A DNA stretch of 64,000 nt from Amanita rubescens (lineage: Eukaryota; Basidiomycota; Agaricomycetes; Agaricales; Amanitaceae). The stretch is taken from contig WION01000027.1 in the NCBI GenBank assembly GCA_015039365.1, positions 62,001 through 126,000 on the forward strand. Direction: 5' to 3'. Both the position numbers and the translations under genes were made by a program. Shown here piece after piece: positions 11,667 to 23,745 of this stretch (position 1 is its first letter; every line of letters starts with the position of its first letter). The notes below the pieces were generated by a model. It worked only from the letters and a program-made list of their open reading frames with translations. It was not told where the DNA came from and searched no databases.

Positions 11667-12106
11667 TGTTAAATATAGAATTATATTTATAGAATGATTA
11701 ACTATTGATTGACTACAATCAATGTTACTCATATCGCTCGCGTCATCCTTTATGTATGACATAGAGATGACATCATAATGACTTCATTATGATATCATGG
11801 TGACATCATAATGACTTCATTATGATATCATGGTGACATCATGATAGACTCATGATCACACCTTATGGTGTGCTTAGCACGCCATATTTTCCCATCCATA
11901 CTATACGCTTACACATATGTAGACACATATTTGTTCTCTCTTAGTATATAAACCTGTCCTGTATCGTAGAATAGGATAATCCATTCTCTTTCTCTTATTA
12001 TCACTACTACGCTGAAGGGTAGTGCTAAGATCATATCGCAATAGGTAAGCTATTGCACCTGCTCATGCTGTGGACACGCTCTCGCGTAGACCTGTCTTCT
12101 TCGTCA
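11667..12106 (+). repeat. Copia 3' LTR (440 bp)
   Basis: Near-identical to the 5' LTR but 33 bp longer because a unit beginning TGACATCATAATGAC is present twice in tandem near 11770-11835. Substitutions seen by eye: CTACGCTGAAGG against CTACGCCGAAGG, and CTCTCGCGTAG against CTCTCACGTAG. Followed by the ATCGT target duplication. Confidence 0.95.
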
Positions 12107-12830
12107 ATCGTGATCAACTTTCAGGGACTATTCTCAAGCATGCTGTATCCGATCTCGAGTACACACTTCAATCTGAGGGGAAAGGGCAGTTGGCGACACT
12201 TCAGTGTGACGGATGGAAAGATGTATCTAGGAAACACTTGGTTGCGTTTATGTACACACTTTCCTGCAAGGTACGTATGAGCAACTGAATGATTGATGAA
12301 TCTCTGATTGCATTTCAAGGCTCATGTCACCCATATCCATGATACATCTGATAAGCGTAAAACGGGTGAGAACTTGAGTGAATTGATGGATCAAGAGTTC
12401 AAACATTTGACGACCATGGGACTTGTGCCGATTGGAATTGCTGGAGACGCTGGAAGTGATGAGCGCAAGGCACGGCTTTTGATGCTGAAGAAGTATCCAC
12501 TAGTGATTCAAGGTCCGGTCCGGTCCGGTTTTTTTTCCTTTTTTGGAAAGACCGAAACCGGACCGGTCTCACGGTGTCCCTGATATCGAAAAGACCGGAA
12601 CCGGACCGCTTAAGACCGCAAGACCGGTCTTAATTTAAAAAAAAGACCGGTTAAGACCGGTCCTGGACTGGTCCTGGTCTGGACCGGTCTTGGACTGGTC
12701 TGGACTGGTCTTGACTGGTCTTGGACTGGTCTAGACTAATCCTTACATTAGTTTCTATGTCCCTATGTCTCCCATACAACAATTTAAAACTACAAAACTT
12801 CATAAATATCAATATGTTCCTAACCCTCAC

Positions 12831-12872
12831 CCTCTCACACCCTCTCACACCCTCTCACACCCTCTCACACCC
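12831..12872 (+). repeat. Decamer tandem repeat (CCTCTCACAC)n
   Basis: About four copies of CCTCTCACAC (the first slightly degenerate) in the middle of the small hAT-like element; one strand is entirely pyrimidine/purine biased. Confidence 0.85.
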
Positions 12873-13200
12873 AGCTGCACTCAGATGAGACACATAAAAC
12901 CATTTTTGATGATACCAGGAGACTGCCAAACATTGCCAAAGAGATTGCCAAAGAGATCACCAAAGAGAGAATGAAGCCCAGTGTTGCTGACCCTCACCCT
13001 CCCACTGCTCAGCTTGTCCCATTAGACCCCACTCCACCCCCTCACATCATCTCACACCCAGTTGCACTCCAGATAAGCCACATTAAACCATTTTTAATGA
13101 TGCCAGGAGACTGCCAAACATTGCCAAAGAGATTGCCAAAGAGATCACCAAAGAGAGAATGAAGCCCAGTGTTGCTGACCCTCACCCTCCCACTGTTCAA
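12873..13200 (+). repeat. Two-unit tandem repeat of about 188 bp
   Basis: The second unit repeats the first at an offset of 188 bases (for example the string CCATTTTT at 12900 and 13088). Within each unit there is a shorter repetition of CCAAAGAGAT-type motifs. Small ORFs over this block are products of the repeat, not genes. Confidence 0.85.
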
Positions 13201-15059
13201 CTATGTTCCATTAGATGTAATAGAGCATACCTAGATTAGTTAATTTCAGAATACCTTACCTGGAGTGTTGCAACAACAGATGTTCTCAAAATTCACATGT
13301 TATATATAACTTTAGACAAACTTTACTACTGTGAACTCAAATCTCAACCGTTTTTTATGTTTCAATACTCAAAAAAAAGCTAAAATATAGGAGAACATGA
13401 CTGTGTTGGTCACATGTGACAATTAGCGGTCTAGGACCGGTCTAGACCGGTCTTTTGCGGTTTTTTTGATTTTAAAAATTTAAAAAGACCGGAACTGGAC
13501 TGCCCTTGGACCTCCTAAGACCTGAGACTGCAGTCCGGTCCAAATCGGTCCTGGTCCGGTCCGGTTCCGGTCTTTTTCGGTCCTGAGAGACTGGAAATAG
13601 AAACACTAGTATCCACATCTTTTAATCGCTGACTGTTGGGCGCATCAGGTGAGCAAATATCAGCTAGAACGGAATGATGCCTGATTGTATCATTGACTGT
13701 CTAGATTGCCCTTATTCTTGGTGACTATCACAAGGCAAATGCTGCTGTTGCAGTGCGGATGGATACCGCCATCAAAGTTATACTTGGCGATGTGGGCCAC
13801 CGCTTTGCGTGGCATATCCGAGGCCATCCTTTTTTTGGCTATAATAAAACTATAGTCTATAGCAAGGCTGGTGGTTGCACAATTTTGTTTACAGATTGTC
13901 AAGTCAATGTTATTGTTCAATGCATCATAAGAGTCTTGGATATACATACATACTAAGTGCTATTCAAGTTTCTTTTTTTTTTTCTGAATAGAAATGGGCC
14001 CTTTATTATGTACTCTATTGTATAAAGAGTGTTTCACCTCTGCAGAGGTTTGTATAATAAGTGTATAGTGTGGTAGTTGTATTTAGCATGGTAGTGTCTG
14101 GTAAGCTACTAATGAAATCTAGGCAGGGGGAGGGGGATTCATGGTGGTTTGGGGGGTTGGAGGTCATCAAAGGTGAAGGCAGTGGGGTTTTCTTTGAGAG
14201 AGAATTTGAGTTGTTTGCTGCTCTTGTTACCAGTGTGAAACTTCTGTATTGAGACAAAGCAAGAATTGTCCTTGCCACACACAGTTAGTATGTGTGATCT
14301 TGAGTGGAGCATGGGGTCTGGGCATGCTATTCAAGTTTCATCATGCCATTTGCTAAGTACTAGCTTAACACTAAGAATTGAAACTGAATCCCACAACAAG
14401 CAGACAGAAAATGTTCCTTGAAATTGAGATTCTCAAAATACTGCTAGATAGAAATTCTAAATCTAATTGTACATGGCTCAGATATGTGAAAAGTTTATGA
14501 AACTTGGAAGGAAGCTGTGACATACATAGATGATGAACATGTACATTATTTTGCTTGTTTCAATCATAGCCAGTTGGCCATCTGAGTTGGTCAGCAACTT
14601 AAAGTGTTACAAACCATTCAAAGTGAACAACGATAGAACTGATTCCTCCATCCACTTGGTCTTAGAATGTTGATCTGTCCCACTCCCAAATACTAATTTA
14701 CACATAGTCAGGTGAATAGGCTTTAGCAGCTGACCAAAATTGATGCACATGATGTGCACTTGATTTTGAACAGGGCATTATGTGTCAATTGCTTGAACAA
14801 CATCTTTAAAGTGGATCTAGAATGTTGCCAGTATGAGCTTCTGGCAATCTTTTCACTGCTCAACCTCATAACCAGGACCAAATCCCAGTGATTATCATAG
14901 TACTTTTGCATTGCAACAATAGCTGTTTAAGGGCAGCACTATAAAGAACTGGATTGTCCACGCTAGTATAATGGCAGGTGATATCTGGTCTTTGCTATCT
15001 CATCTATTGGGAATTGCTGGTAGTTGAAACTCAATAACTTTGGAAAAGTGTATGACTCA

Positions 15060-18000
15060 TCATTCTGCATGCATATTTTGTGACATATGGTAAGTATATA
15101 TTGCTACTGAGGCATTTTTACCCCTACATATGCTCATATCAATATCTCTTGCATTTCCTTCATAAATAACACTATTACCAGTAGCTATTCCATCATGAAA
15201 CCATGCCATACCAACTTCATTCACCAATCTTGATGTGTAATGATATTCACCAAAGTAAATAACCCCTCTTAAAATGTAGGTGGCTCTGATAGTAATAACA
15301 TCTATTATAATTTTTGAGTCAATTGTTGGCTTTTGTCCTGCAAAATGAAAAACTAAAATTGGTAATACTTGGCAGATGGTGCTCTTCATTTGCAGATTCT
15401 CATGGCAAAAATTACATCTGTGTTGTGAAGATTCCCAGAAATTTTCCATCCAATGACTTATAGAAAGTATTTTGTTTGCACCTGCTGCTATCAAGCAGCT
15501 TGTATTTGGGAGATAATATATTGTAGATGTATCATGTTGAGGACATGTTAGTAGTGTTTTGACAGTTACAGATCCTGTTGTTAATATACACTCCAAGACA
15601 TCATTTACTGATGCAAAATCTCCCCATGGAAACTTATCATTGGAAACTTTTTGCAAACTCCGACGTAACCTATCTCTAGCAGAATTGAGTGTAGTCAGGT
15701 TTCTTTGAACTTTTTCAAAGTCTCTAGCAATTTTTCCAAGGTGGGCATTATTCAGATTTTTCATTTGATCAGTCCATAATGATCTATCACTCATCCATAT
15801 TGCATAAATAATGCATAGTATTGAGTCATAAGCACAACTGTTTCTGTGCCATGAAGGCCCACTGGGGGTTAAGGAATCAATTGATACTTCTCTTTCTGGT
15901 TTATCTAAAAGCATTTCATTGTCATAGCATTTTTTCTTTGAACTCTGCATATCAACAATCTCATCTTCTTCTTCTAGTTTGTGCTTGTGAGAGGATTTAT
16001 CATTAATGGGATTGATTGATTTAGAAGGTGTGTTAGTTTTTGTTACTATTTCCCAACCAATATTATCATCAATAGGTTCTAACATTGGGTCCAAGTCACT
16101 CCATCTAATAGAGTTATGTACTGTGGCAGGTACATAATCTAAACCTTTGTGTAGTCTATATGCATGTATCAAGTCATTTCTTCTATCACCAAAGACTGTG
16201 TTGGGTAATTTGCTGTGGTACTTCAGCTTTGTTATCTCATCTAGCAATTCAAGATCTCTGTACTCTTGTCTCAATGCGCCTGATGCCTTTCCTGTTATTT
16301 TCTTTGGATCAAAACCTTGCAGTATGACAGTGCCAGCTGCAGTTGCACTTCTTGACAAGACTGTATAATATGCTTGATGTGACCTACAGTTGTTGAGGTC
16401 AACAGGATTGAAAGGGCGTGTTTTTCCTTGTGATGCAAAGTCAGTCATTGCAAAGTTTGGTAACACTTCTACTTGAGATCTTAAAATAGTTATTCTATTG
16501 TCATCAGGTAAGGTGCAAGTGATATTATTTGTTGTGCAAGTGAGAGGCACAACATTCTCTCTCAAACCATCTATTTTGACCTTTGAAGGAGGATTTTTCA
16601 ATTCAAGAAACAAAGTATCCAGCATTAGTTGCTCTTTGCTGCCCAGTTTTGATTGCCACCCAACCACTGTGGCTTCTTGGCCATTTGTTATGCATAACTC
16701 AGTGGCAGCATTGCATTTTATCATCACAGGTAAACCAATACATAATGAAAGCCTTCCAGCTATATGCTTGTCAGCAGAAGAATGTGGCAAATCCCAGAGT
16801 AATTTTTGTAATGCTGGGTTAATTTCATGTAGTGTTTTGGTCTTTCTCATTTTCTTCTTTTGCTGTGCATCATCATCTTTTTGTTTTGTTGAATCATCAG
16901 AGTAGAAATGTGTTAATTGCTGATTTGTTTCTTCAGCAAATCTTATGCAACCAATCTTGTTTATTTCATCTTTTTGAGCATTTCTTGCAGTGATTATTGC
17001 AACATTTCTGAAGTCTTTGTCACATATTGATGCCTTTTGAGAATGAAAAGATGTTATTCGTGTCCTAAGAAAATGAATATCTTCTGGATCACAATCTTTG
17101 TATCTTATGTTATCAAGGCATTTTCGGAATTTTTCATCTTCATTACTCTTATTTTGTTGTCGCATATTTTTTCTAAGTATAACCACTATTGTTACTTGAT
17201 GCCACAAAGATCTACCCATTGTCTCCTCCTGAGAGTGCACCCTTTTTGCAAATCTCCCAATTGTTCTGCTGTATAGAGAAACACTCTCAGCACCCATAGG
17301 TGGGGGCAATTGACCAAAATCACCTGCAAAAATCATATTAATGCCCCCAAAAGGTACTTCTGGTTTATTCAGTACCCTACACAGTTGAGCACTAATTTTA
17401 TAAAGATCATGTGCTGATAGCATTGACACCTCATCAAAGAAAACATAATCAATGCCCTTCAACTGTGTTCGGACCTGAGCTCGATTTTTTTCTGATATTT
17501 TTCCAATTTTATCATTTATACCAAACATTGAGTGATAGGTTGATCCACCTAATAAAGCAGCAGCAGAGCCAGTGGGAGCAACAATGACAAATCGGAAAGA
17601 TTCATTTCGATGCACAAAATAATCTGATATTGCACTAATTACTCGAGACTTCCCTGTTCCACCTATTCCTCCAATGTACATTTTAAGCTGATCAGAGTGT
17701 GGCATAATAATGTGATGAGCAACTATCTTAAAAGCACGTTCTTGGTCCTCAGTTAAGGTAAACTTCTTGCATATGTTGTCAATTGATATTTCATGCTTTG
17801 TGGTGTAGAACCTATTCTCTAAATAAGATTTATCAATAACTATTACATTGTTATGGTCATGCTTGTGATAAGCAGCTGTTGTTTTATCTTCTATTGTGAT
17901 TGTTTTCTGCCTTTTCTCTAGAACAGTATTTTTGAGACACTGAACCCTTCTTTTCCATTCTGAAGCAGGTAATGTGCATTCAGGTAAGAAAGGCAAGTAG

Positions 18001-21000
18001 TTTACATTACTAGGAGCCTCATCTATAAACTTCTTAGACCATCCAGTATTGTGCAATACATTCCTTATTCCTTCTGCTTCTCTTTGTCGCCATAATTCAG
18101 ACCTACCTGCTTGTTGAAGCATCATATTGTCATCCTGATGTAAATTCTCAAATCCATTTGACTTTGTAAACAAATCAGGATCAAACTTGTCTTGTTCATG
18201 TTCATATTCTTGTCCATAAGGAAAGAAAAGATTATTACCACCACTTTTCAACTGTGCACTATAATCATCACGTGCATCCAGACACTCATATTTGATGTTA
18301 AAGTTTTTCAAGAGCTCTTGTTGTCTATCTGTAAACTTATGATTAAGGAATTTATCTTCCCATGTGCATTGTTTAGCCTTCAAGGTCAGAGGATCACGCC
18401 AAGATTTGAACAAGGTCAGCATAGTAAGACAATAATATTCTCTGTCACCTTGATCACATCGTGGAAGAGTTCCAATGAAGTTTGCCACTATATCAGGATT
18501 TTCAGGATTTACAATAGTACCATGAGAGCTGTATAGTGGATGAGATTGCATAAACCTGTACATTGAACTTGGCAATGATTTGTTCATTTCACAGTTATCT
18601 TTGCAATTTGAATCCTCATCCACTACATCACTATTAGAATCACAGGACATATCATTACTTTCATCATTTACATTGTCTGATTTGGTTTTCATATAATTCA
18701 CTTTAGACTTGGCTTTGGAAGATGGTAGGGGTTTTCTGTTACAACGCCTTACCCAGTCATATAAACACATGTGTTCAAGTTCTGTAGGCCTATAAATATA
18801 ATCATGGACAGGTGATAGTCCAACTATCTGTGTTTTATTTCTTACAAGAGTTATCTTTGGTGGAATGATGTCTTTATTTTCAGGATTCCAAGCATGATAA
18901 ACTTCATTAACATAACATTTCCAATTGAATGGGACAAAAATATGGCTTGTATAATGGTCAGGATTTCCAAGAAGGTACATGCACACCATTGGAGCTCCCA
19001 TTTCTAGCTTTGTAGAAAGTAAATTCACCATTTTATTCATCAATCTTCTTGCCTTTTCCTTTTCTGACATATTTCCATTCAGAATATCTTGATGTTTATC
19101 AAAGATGGTTCTAATGACATCAAAGACAACATGAGTTTTGAGTCCAGTTTTTGTTATATAATCTGAGATATAAAGAATAACTGCTTTCAATGCAGTACCT
19201 GACCACATACAAGTAACATCAGTGTTGCAACGGAAAAGATAAGTAAGATGAGGTGTTAAAGAATTAATCCACTCTTCTCTCTTCTTCACATTGACAGATC
19301 CTGTCTCAGGATCAACACAAGTGTTCTCAAAAGTGGGCCTAGGAAATCTGGCTTTACATTTTCCATATTTATTGTCCTTGCATCCTAGATAAGGTAGATT
19401 TTTCTTCCTTGAGCCATCCTTGTTTGTGCCTCTTTCACAATTGTGAATATTTGATTTACAAATGATATTGTCAACTGTCTCTTCAAATTCAGCCCACCAT
19501 TGCATCATTTCATCACATTTGACACATTTGTCCCCATCTCTATGTTCTATTCTGCAAAATTCAGGAGGTGGTATTGGCATTGTTTCTGTGGGATCTTTGT
19601 AATCAGGAAGATTTTCCTTTTCATGAACCTTTTCCAATACCTGATGTTGGGTGCCTGTTAAGAATTCACCAACCTGGCAGCTTTCAATCCAAGCAATAAT
19701 GTTTTTCTGGAAATCAGAGTTATGATCAAGAATATTATCCCTCATTTCTTGTGGTGTTAGATTTCCCATCAGCCATAAAAGCAGATGAAGATGTAGTGTT
19801 AGTCTACCCTGTTGCTCAACTGTGCCATAGTATGCACATGTCTTTCCATACAACCCTCTATGCTTAGCATCAACTCCTAAAATATGCTTTATGAATACTG
19901 TAACAAGAAAATGAAAGAAACGAGCACCTGCAACTGGGTTTTGACATATTAATCGAAGTCTCTCATCATATGGCATCAGATCTAGCTTAAATGTCTCATT
20001 TGTTCCTGCATAATAGAGACAGATAGGATGTTTGATATCAGCAGGTGATAATGTAATATACCAGAAAGGAGCACCACAATGGTTTATTAATGACCATATT
20101 TCATTCCTCATCCATTTTTTACTGGTGGTTGATCCCTTTACCCTACCTTGCACATGATCTAAATCATTTATAATCTGATAACATTTTTTCTCCTCATCTG
20201 TTCTTGGCTTTCCTTCACCTTCACTAGCTAAAGATTCTATCAGAGAATTCACTGCACTGATATCAAGAGAAAGCAATCTGCCAGTGATATCCTGGAAAAT
20301 ATGCTTATCAGCTAGAAGGAAGCTCTGAGATGTGGATTGTTTGATTTGTTCATGACTGAAAGCAACAAAAGGGAATGTTGGATCTGTTTGGAATCTTTTA
20401 TCATGATACATTAATAGTCACCTTTTATGCTCCTTTTCAGATATTCCTTTTAGAGACCCTATTCCACCTAGTCCATAAGGGAAGAGCCAGGGAAACATTT
20501 GGGGATATAAATGAGGATTGTTCCAAATACTCTCAGGATCTTCTGCATGACCAACAGATAGAATTTTCCCATAGCTGTTCAAATGCTGGAGTGCTCTAGC
20601 TTTTATGGCAGTAGTTGACATAGTGTTAAGTTCACCACCTGTTAGACCATGCACTGTGAATGAGCAATCACCCTCTGAAGTTCCATCCTCATCATCAATG
20701 TCAAACAAGCTCATACCTTCAGGTGTTTTGTTAGTTTTTGATTCTCTATATTCAATACAGACAGGTGGCATATCTTCATCATACCCTTGTAGATGCATAT
20801 CTGAAATTATAATATCCTGATAGTCTATGTGGTTGAGTTGGAGCCATTCTAATGCCTTTTTGACATGATTACGTCGCACAAGAAATGGAGTTCTCTTGTA
20901 GTCAGAGGTTGTTGGTTTAGATGGGCCAGTAAACATGATTGCCAATACTTCTTGAATTTCATCTTTGGGAGGAGGGAGGATATTATAAACCTTTGGAATT

Positions 21001-22532
21001 GGTGACTGGAATGCTATTACATTTGCTTTCATTCTGTGCATACCAGATGCTATTCTAACACAACAGGAACTTTGCCTAACACGTGCTATTAACATGCGTT
21101 CTACAAATCTCAACGAAGATAATTGTTCAGGGACTTGTCCTATCCACAATCCTTGAGCAAGAGCATATTTTGGAATTTTACCATTGCGTATAGATGCACG
21201 GCAAGGACTACAAATTTGGTTGCATGAATCATCCAAAACAATTGGATACTCACAAATCTTATCTGAATTTGTTACTCTTTCCATTCTTGAAATACCTGGA
21301 CATGCCAACACATGCAAGAAATTTGTCACTGCAGAAAGTCGTGACAATGATGATTTTGGTACCAACTGACCACAGACAGCACAACCAGCCTCTTCAATTT
21401 GCCTTGCCTCCATTGCATCACAAGTAGATTTGATTATAGTATGTGCAAGTGCTTTGTCCAAAGGTTTGGGTGGAAAGACATGAACAAAGTTTTCATTACT
21501 GTTCCCTTTCATATTGATTTTGCTTTCTGGCATACAAGAGATATTCATCAAGTTTATCTTTTCCACCACTCGCAATTCTCTATTCATGTCTGCCTTGGAA
21601 GTGTCTGATATAACTGTTGCATTATCAACCAAAGTATCTGTATTAACTTTCACTCTCAACAATTTCATGCGTTTTCTTGCTTGCTCTCTTCTTTTTATTT
21701 TTGAGTTATACTTTTTTGGATCAATAGATAAAACTGTTCGATGTCCAGCACAATCATGGCCTTCACATCTGTGCTCTTTGAAAAGAGATTGCAATAGTGC
21801 TATTGTTGGACGACTTACTTTCATACCATGTAATACAGCAATCCTGCATCCTGTTACAAGTGGTAGGAAGGGTATAATAATCACTAAAGGAATATTAATT
21901 ACCAAGTAGTGTATATCTATGTATTGCTTTAAATCATTGCTACTTATATGATCTATGAAATAAAAGGTTGAATCTGAGTAGTTCATCACTTGTAGCAAGC
22001 TATTATCAATATATGGTGCTATAAGTTCATAAGTGATGGGATGTGTTCTATGTCCTCCCATTTCCAAACATATATTCTTTGTGTATTTGGTTCTGCATAA
22101 CAAATGACATAACATAGTAATATCCCTCATTGTAATGTGCTTTATAATACCCAATTGTAGGGCAGCAGCTCTTTCAGAGGCTAAGAGTGTTATACCTCTT
22201 TCAGAGGCTGGATGTATCATACCTCTTTCAGAGGCTGGATGTATCATACCTCTTTCTGAGGCTAAGAGTGTTATACCTCTTTCAGAGGCTGGATGTATCA
22301 TACCTCTTTCAGAGGCTGGATGTGTTATACCTCTTTCTGAGGCTAAGAGTTTTATACCTCTTTCAGAGGCTTGAAACAAATTGGCAAACCTTAACCATAT
22401 ATCTTCAGTATCAGGGAAATCTGAATATTCAGTTTGTTTGATTAATGTGTAAATATTATTGTACATACCAATTTCCCAATTGAGTTGAGTATTTCTTCTC
22501 CCTTCTCTGCAGTAGAGACTTTGTAGTGGCAC
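15060..22532 (-). pseudogene. Helitron Rep-helicase, one frame with a single internal TGA
   Basis: Two consecutive frames (22532-20418 and 20411-15060) are one reading frame of about 2,490 codons with a TGA at 20418-20420, where the family has a conserved Trp (HKRxLLMYHDKR). Order: N-terminal region with nine-residue tandem repeats; a Helitron-like N domain; HUH motif HLH at 19785-19793 (LHLHLLLWL); the two catalytic tyrosines in ILYISDYITK; then a PIF1-type helicase with Walker A GGIGGTGKS near 17665, Walker B FFDEVSML, AGDFGQLPP and TDFASQGKT; then a C-terminal region containing WHRNSCAYDSILCIIYAIW near 15800-15850. It nicks and transfers single-stranded DNA and unwinds it during rolling-circle transposition. 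All motifs are intact. The stop is followed by CTA, a known readthrough context, so the element may still be functional. Confidence 0.88.
22160..22378 (-). repeat. 27-bp in-frame minisatellite in the Helitron gene
   Basis: About eight copies of a 27-bp unit encode (P/L)ASERG(M/I)IH-type nonapeptides such as ASERGMIHP. Copies alternate between an IHP and a TLL form. Every unit is a multiple of three, so the host frame is kept. The plus-strand frames over it are shadows. Confidence 0.9.
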
Positions 22533-23489
22533 TTATAAAAGATAGAATGATGTGTAGTGCAAGGAGGCAAGGGAGTGTAATAGATGTGTAGTAGGAGAGC
22601 ATAAGGTCATGCATAAGTAATAGTATGGAAAGGGGTAAAGCAACACACCTGAGGTGTGACACATGATTGCAGGGGAACATGATATGGAGTTCAGGCATTA
22701 TACATCAGGTGGTGAAGCAGGAGCATGGCATGTCTCACCTGGGATATTGATTTGCATTTCTGTATGATGCAGCAGGGAGAAACAGTGTGTTGGAGAGTGC
22801 AGGATGGCAGAAGAGGACAGAGGATCTTAGTGAGGGATGAATGATGTCATGGGTGTGGTGAAGGCAGGATGCTCACCTAGGTTATTAATCAACATATATG
22901 TGAGAGCATTGGTGAGCAATAGGTCATGAGAGGGTGTGGTATGGTGCAGGAACATGATGTAAGGTACAGGGTGTCACAGATTAGCTGTGGTGAGATGGGA
23001 CATGATAGGGCCCACCTGCATCATTGTCAGTATATCCATGGGAAAGTAGCAGGGTGTGGAAGGATGGGATGTGCAGGAACATGGTGCAAGGTATGGGTGG
23101 TATGGATCAGCTGTGGTGAGAAGGGCATGATGGGGCTTACCTGCATCATCATCAATCAGCAACCATGGGTATGGGAGGGTGCAAGATTGATCAGGGATTT
23201 TGTGCAAAGGGTAAAATGGTGTGGATCAGCTGTGGTAATGTGGGGCAAAGGGGACTCACCTGTATTCATATCCATGGGAAGAAGTGGGAGTGAGGTGCAG
23301 GGTCACATTAATCAGCAGAGGCAAGGGTGGGTATGACTCAGATGGGCTCACCTGCATCATCAATTGGCATACTATTTGTGAGAAGAGGTGGGGTCTGATA
23401 AGGACCAGCAGGATGTGGGAGGGCACAGGAGGGCACAGGAACATAGTCTGGGGTCTGGGGCATTATGGATCAGCTGTGGTGAAGGTGGG
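22533..23489. repeat. Degenerate minisatellite upstream of the Helitron gene
   Basis: Several imperfect copies of a unit of about 100 bases carrying GATCAGCTGTGGTGAG and CACCTGCATCATC, at about 22975, 23105, 23225, 23330 and 23465. On the minus strand this is the 5' subterminal part of the Helitron. Short ORFs here are repeat products. No gene. Confidence 0.6.
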
Positions 23490-23562
23490 GCAAGATGCGC
23501 GGGACACGGCGGGCGCGGTTGCCCACGCCAACCGCTTTGTCAGCATATCCCACGCTTAGTTG

Positions 23563-23745
23563 CCGGAGCCAAGCTTTTTGGCTCCACAGCACACCCAAAC
23601 TCTTAGATCACAGCACAGTCGCAACCTGTGTGCAACAGGATCAACTGCTAATACATTATATTGATAATACTAGAACTACTACTATTGAGCGAGCCGTGAT
23701 TCGTTGCGGGTGTACTTGACCGGCTCACGGCTGTGCTCTATTTGT
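23563..23745. other. Two strong inverted repeats near the right Helitron boundary
   Basis: A hairpin with 7-8 bp arms (GGAGCCAA ... TTGGCTCC) lies at about 23563-23583. A wider one (AGCCGTGA ... TCACGGCT) lies at about 23692-23733. Both are in the GC-rich flank. They may be terminal structures of the Helitron or of a further nested element. Confidence 0.55.

Larger units (their letters stand above)
3942..12106 (+). mobile_element. Ty1/Copia LTR retrotransposon
   Basis: Complete element: 5' LTR 3942-4348, primer-binding site at 4349, a leader with its own ORF, one gag-pol frame, polypurine tract, and 3' LTR 11667-12106. Perfect 5-bp target duplication ATCGT lies at 3937-3941 and 12107-12111. 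It interrupts the hAT transposase between a His-Arg codon pair and Asp-Gln. The two LTRs differ by one 33-bp tandem duplication and about two substitutions by eye, so the insertion is young. Domain order Gag, protease, integrase, reverse transcriptase, RNase H is the Copia order. Confidence 0.96.
12501..13608. mobile_element. Non-autonomous hAT-like element (1.1 kb) inside the hAT transposase
   Basis: Ends TAGTGATTC and, inverted, TAGTGTTTC; both fit the hAT end rule YARNG. A perfect 8-bp duplication GTATCCAC lies at 12493-12500 and 13609-13616. It splits the transposase between the Pro and His codons of KKYPH. It encodes nothing recognisable. Both subterminal regions are packed with ACCGGTC/GGTCCGG motifs in both orientations, likely transposase-binding repeats or hairpins. 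The middle holds two tandem arrays (separate entries). Its ends differ from those of the host hAT, so it belongs to another hAT family. Confidence 0.85.

Noticed and set aside
12765..13162. Two similar small ORFs ending in KRLPKRSPKRE
   Set aside because: Product of the 188-bp tandem repeat inside the non-autonomous element; no start context or domain.
13783..13956. Continuation of the hAT ORF to 13956 as transposase
   Set aside because: After the IKVI codons the reading loses all similarity to the family, which resumes at WFNNH near 23847; the ORF simply runs into the inserted element.
21514..21909. 131-codon plus-strand ORF
   Set aside because: Antisense to the Helitron Rep-helicase N-terminal region, which is open along its full length.
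22135..22441. Plus-strand ORFs with SEAGCIIPL-type repeats
   Set aside because: Antisense frames of the Helitron nonapeptide minisatellite.
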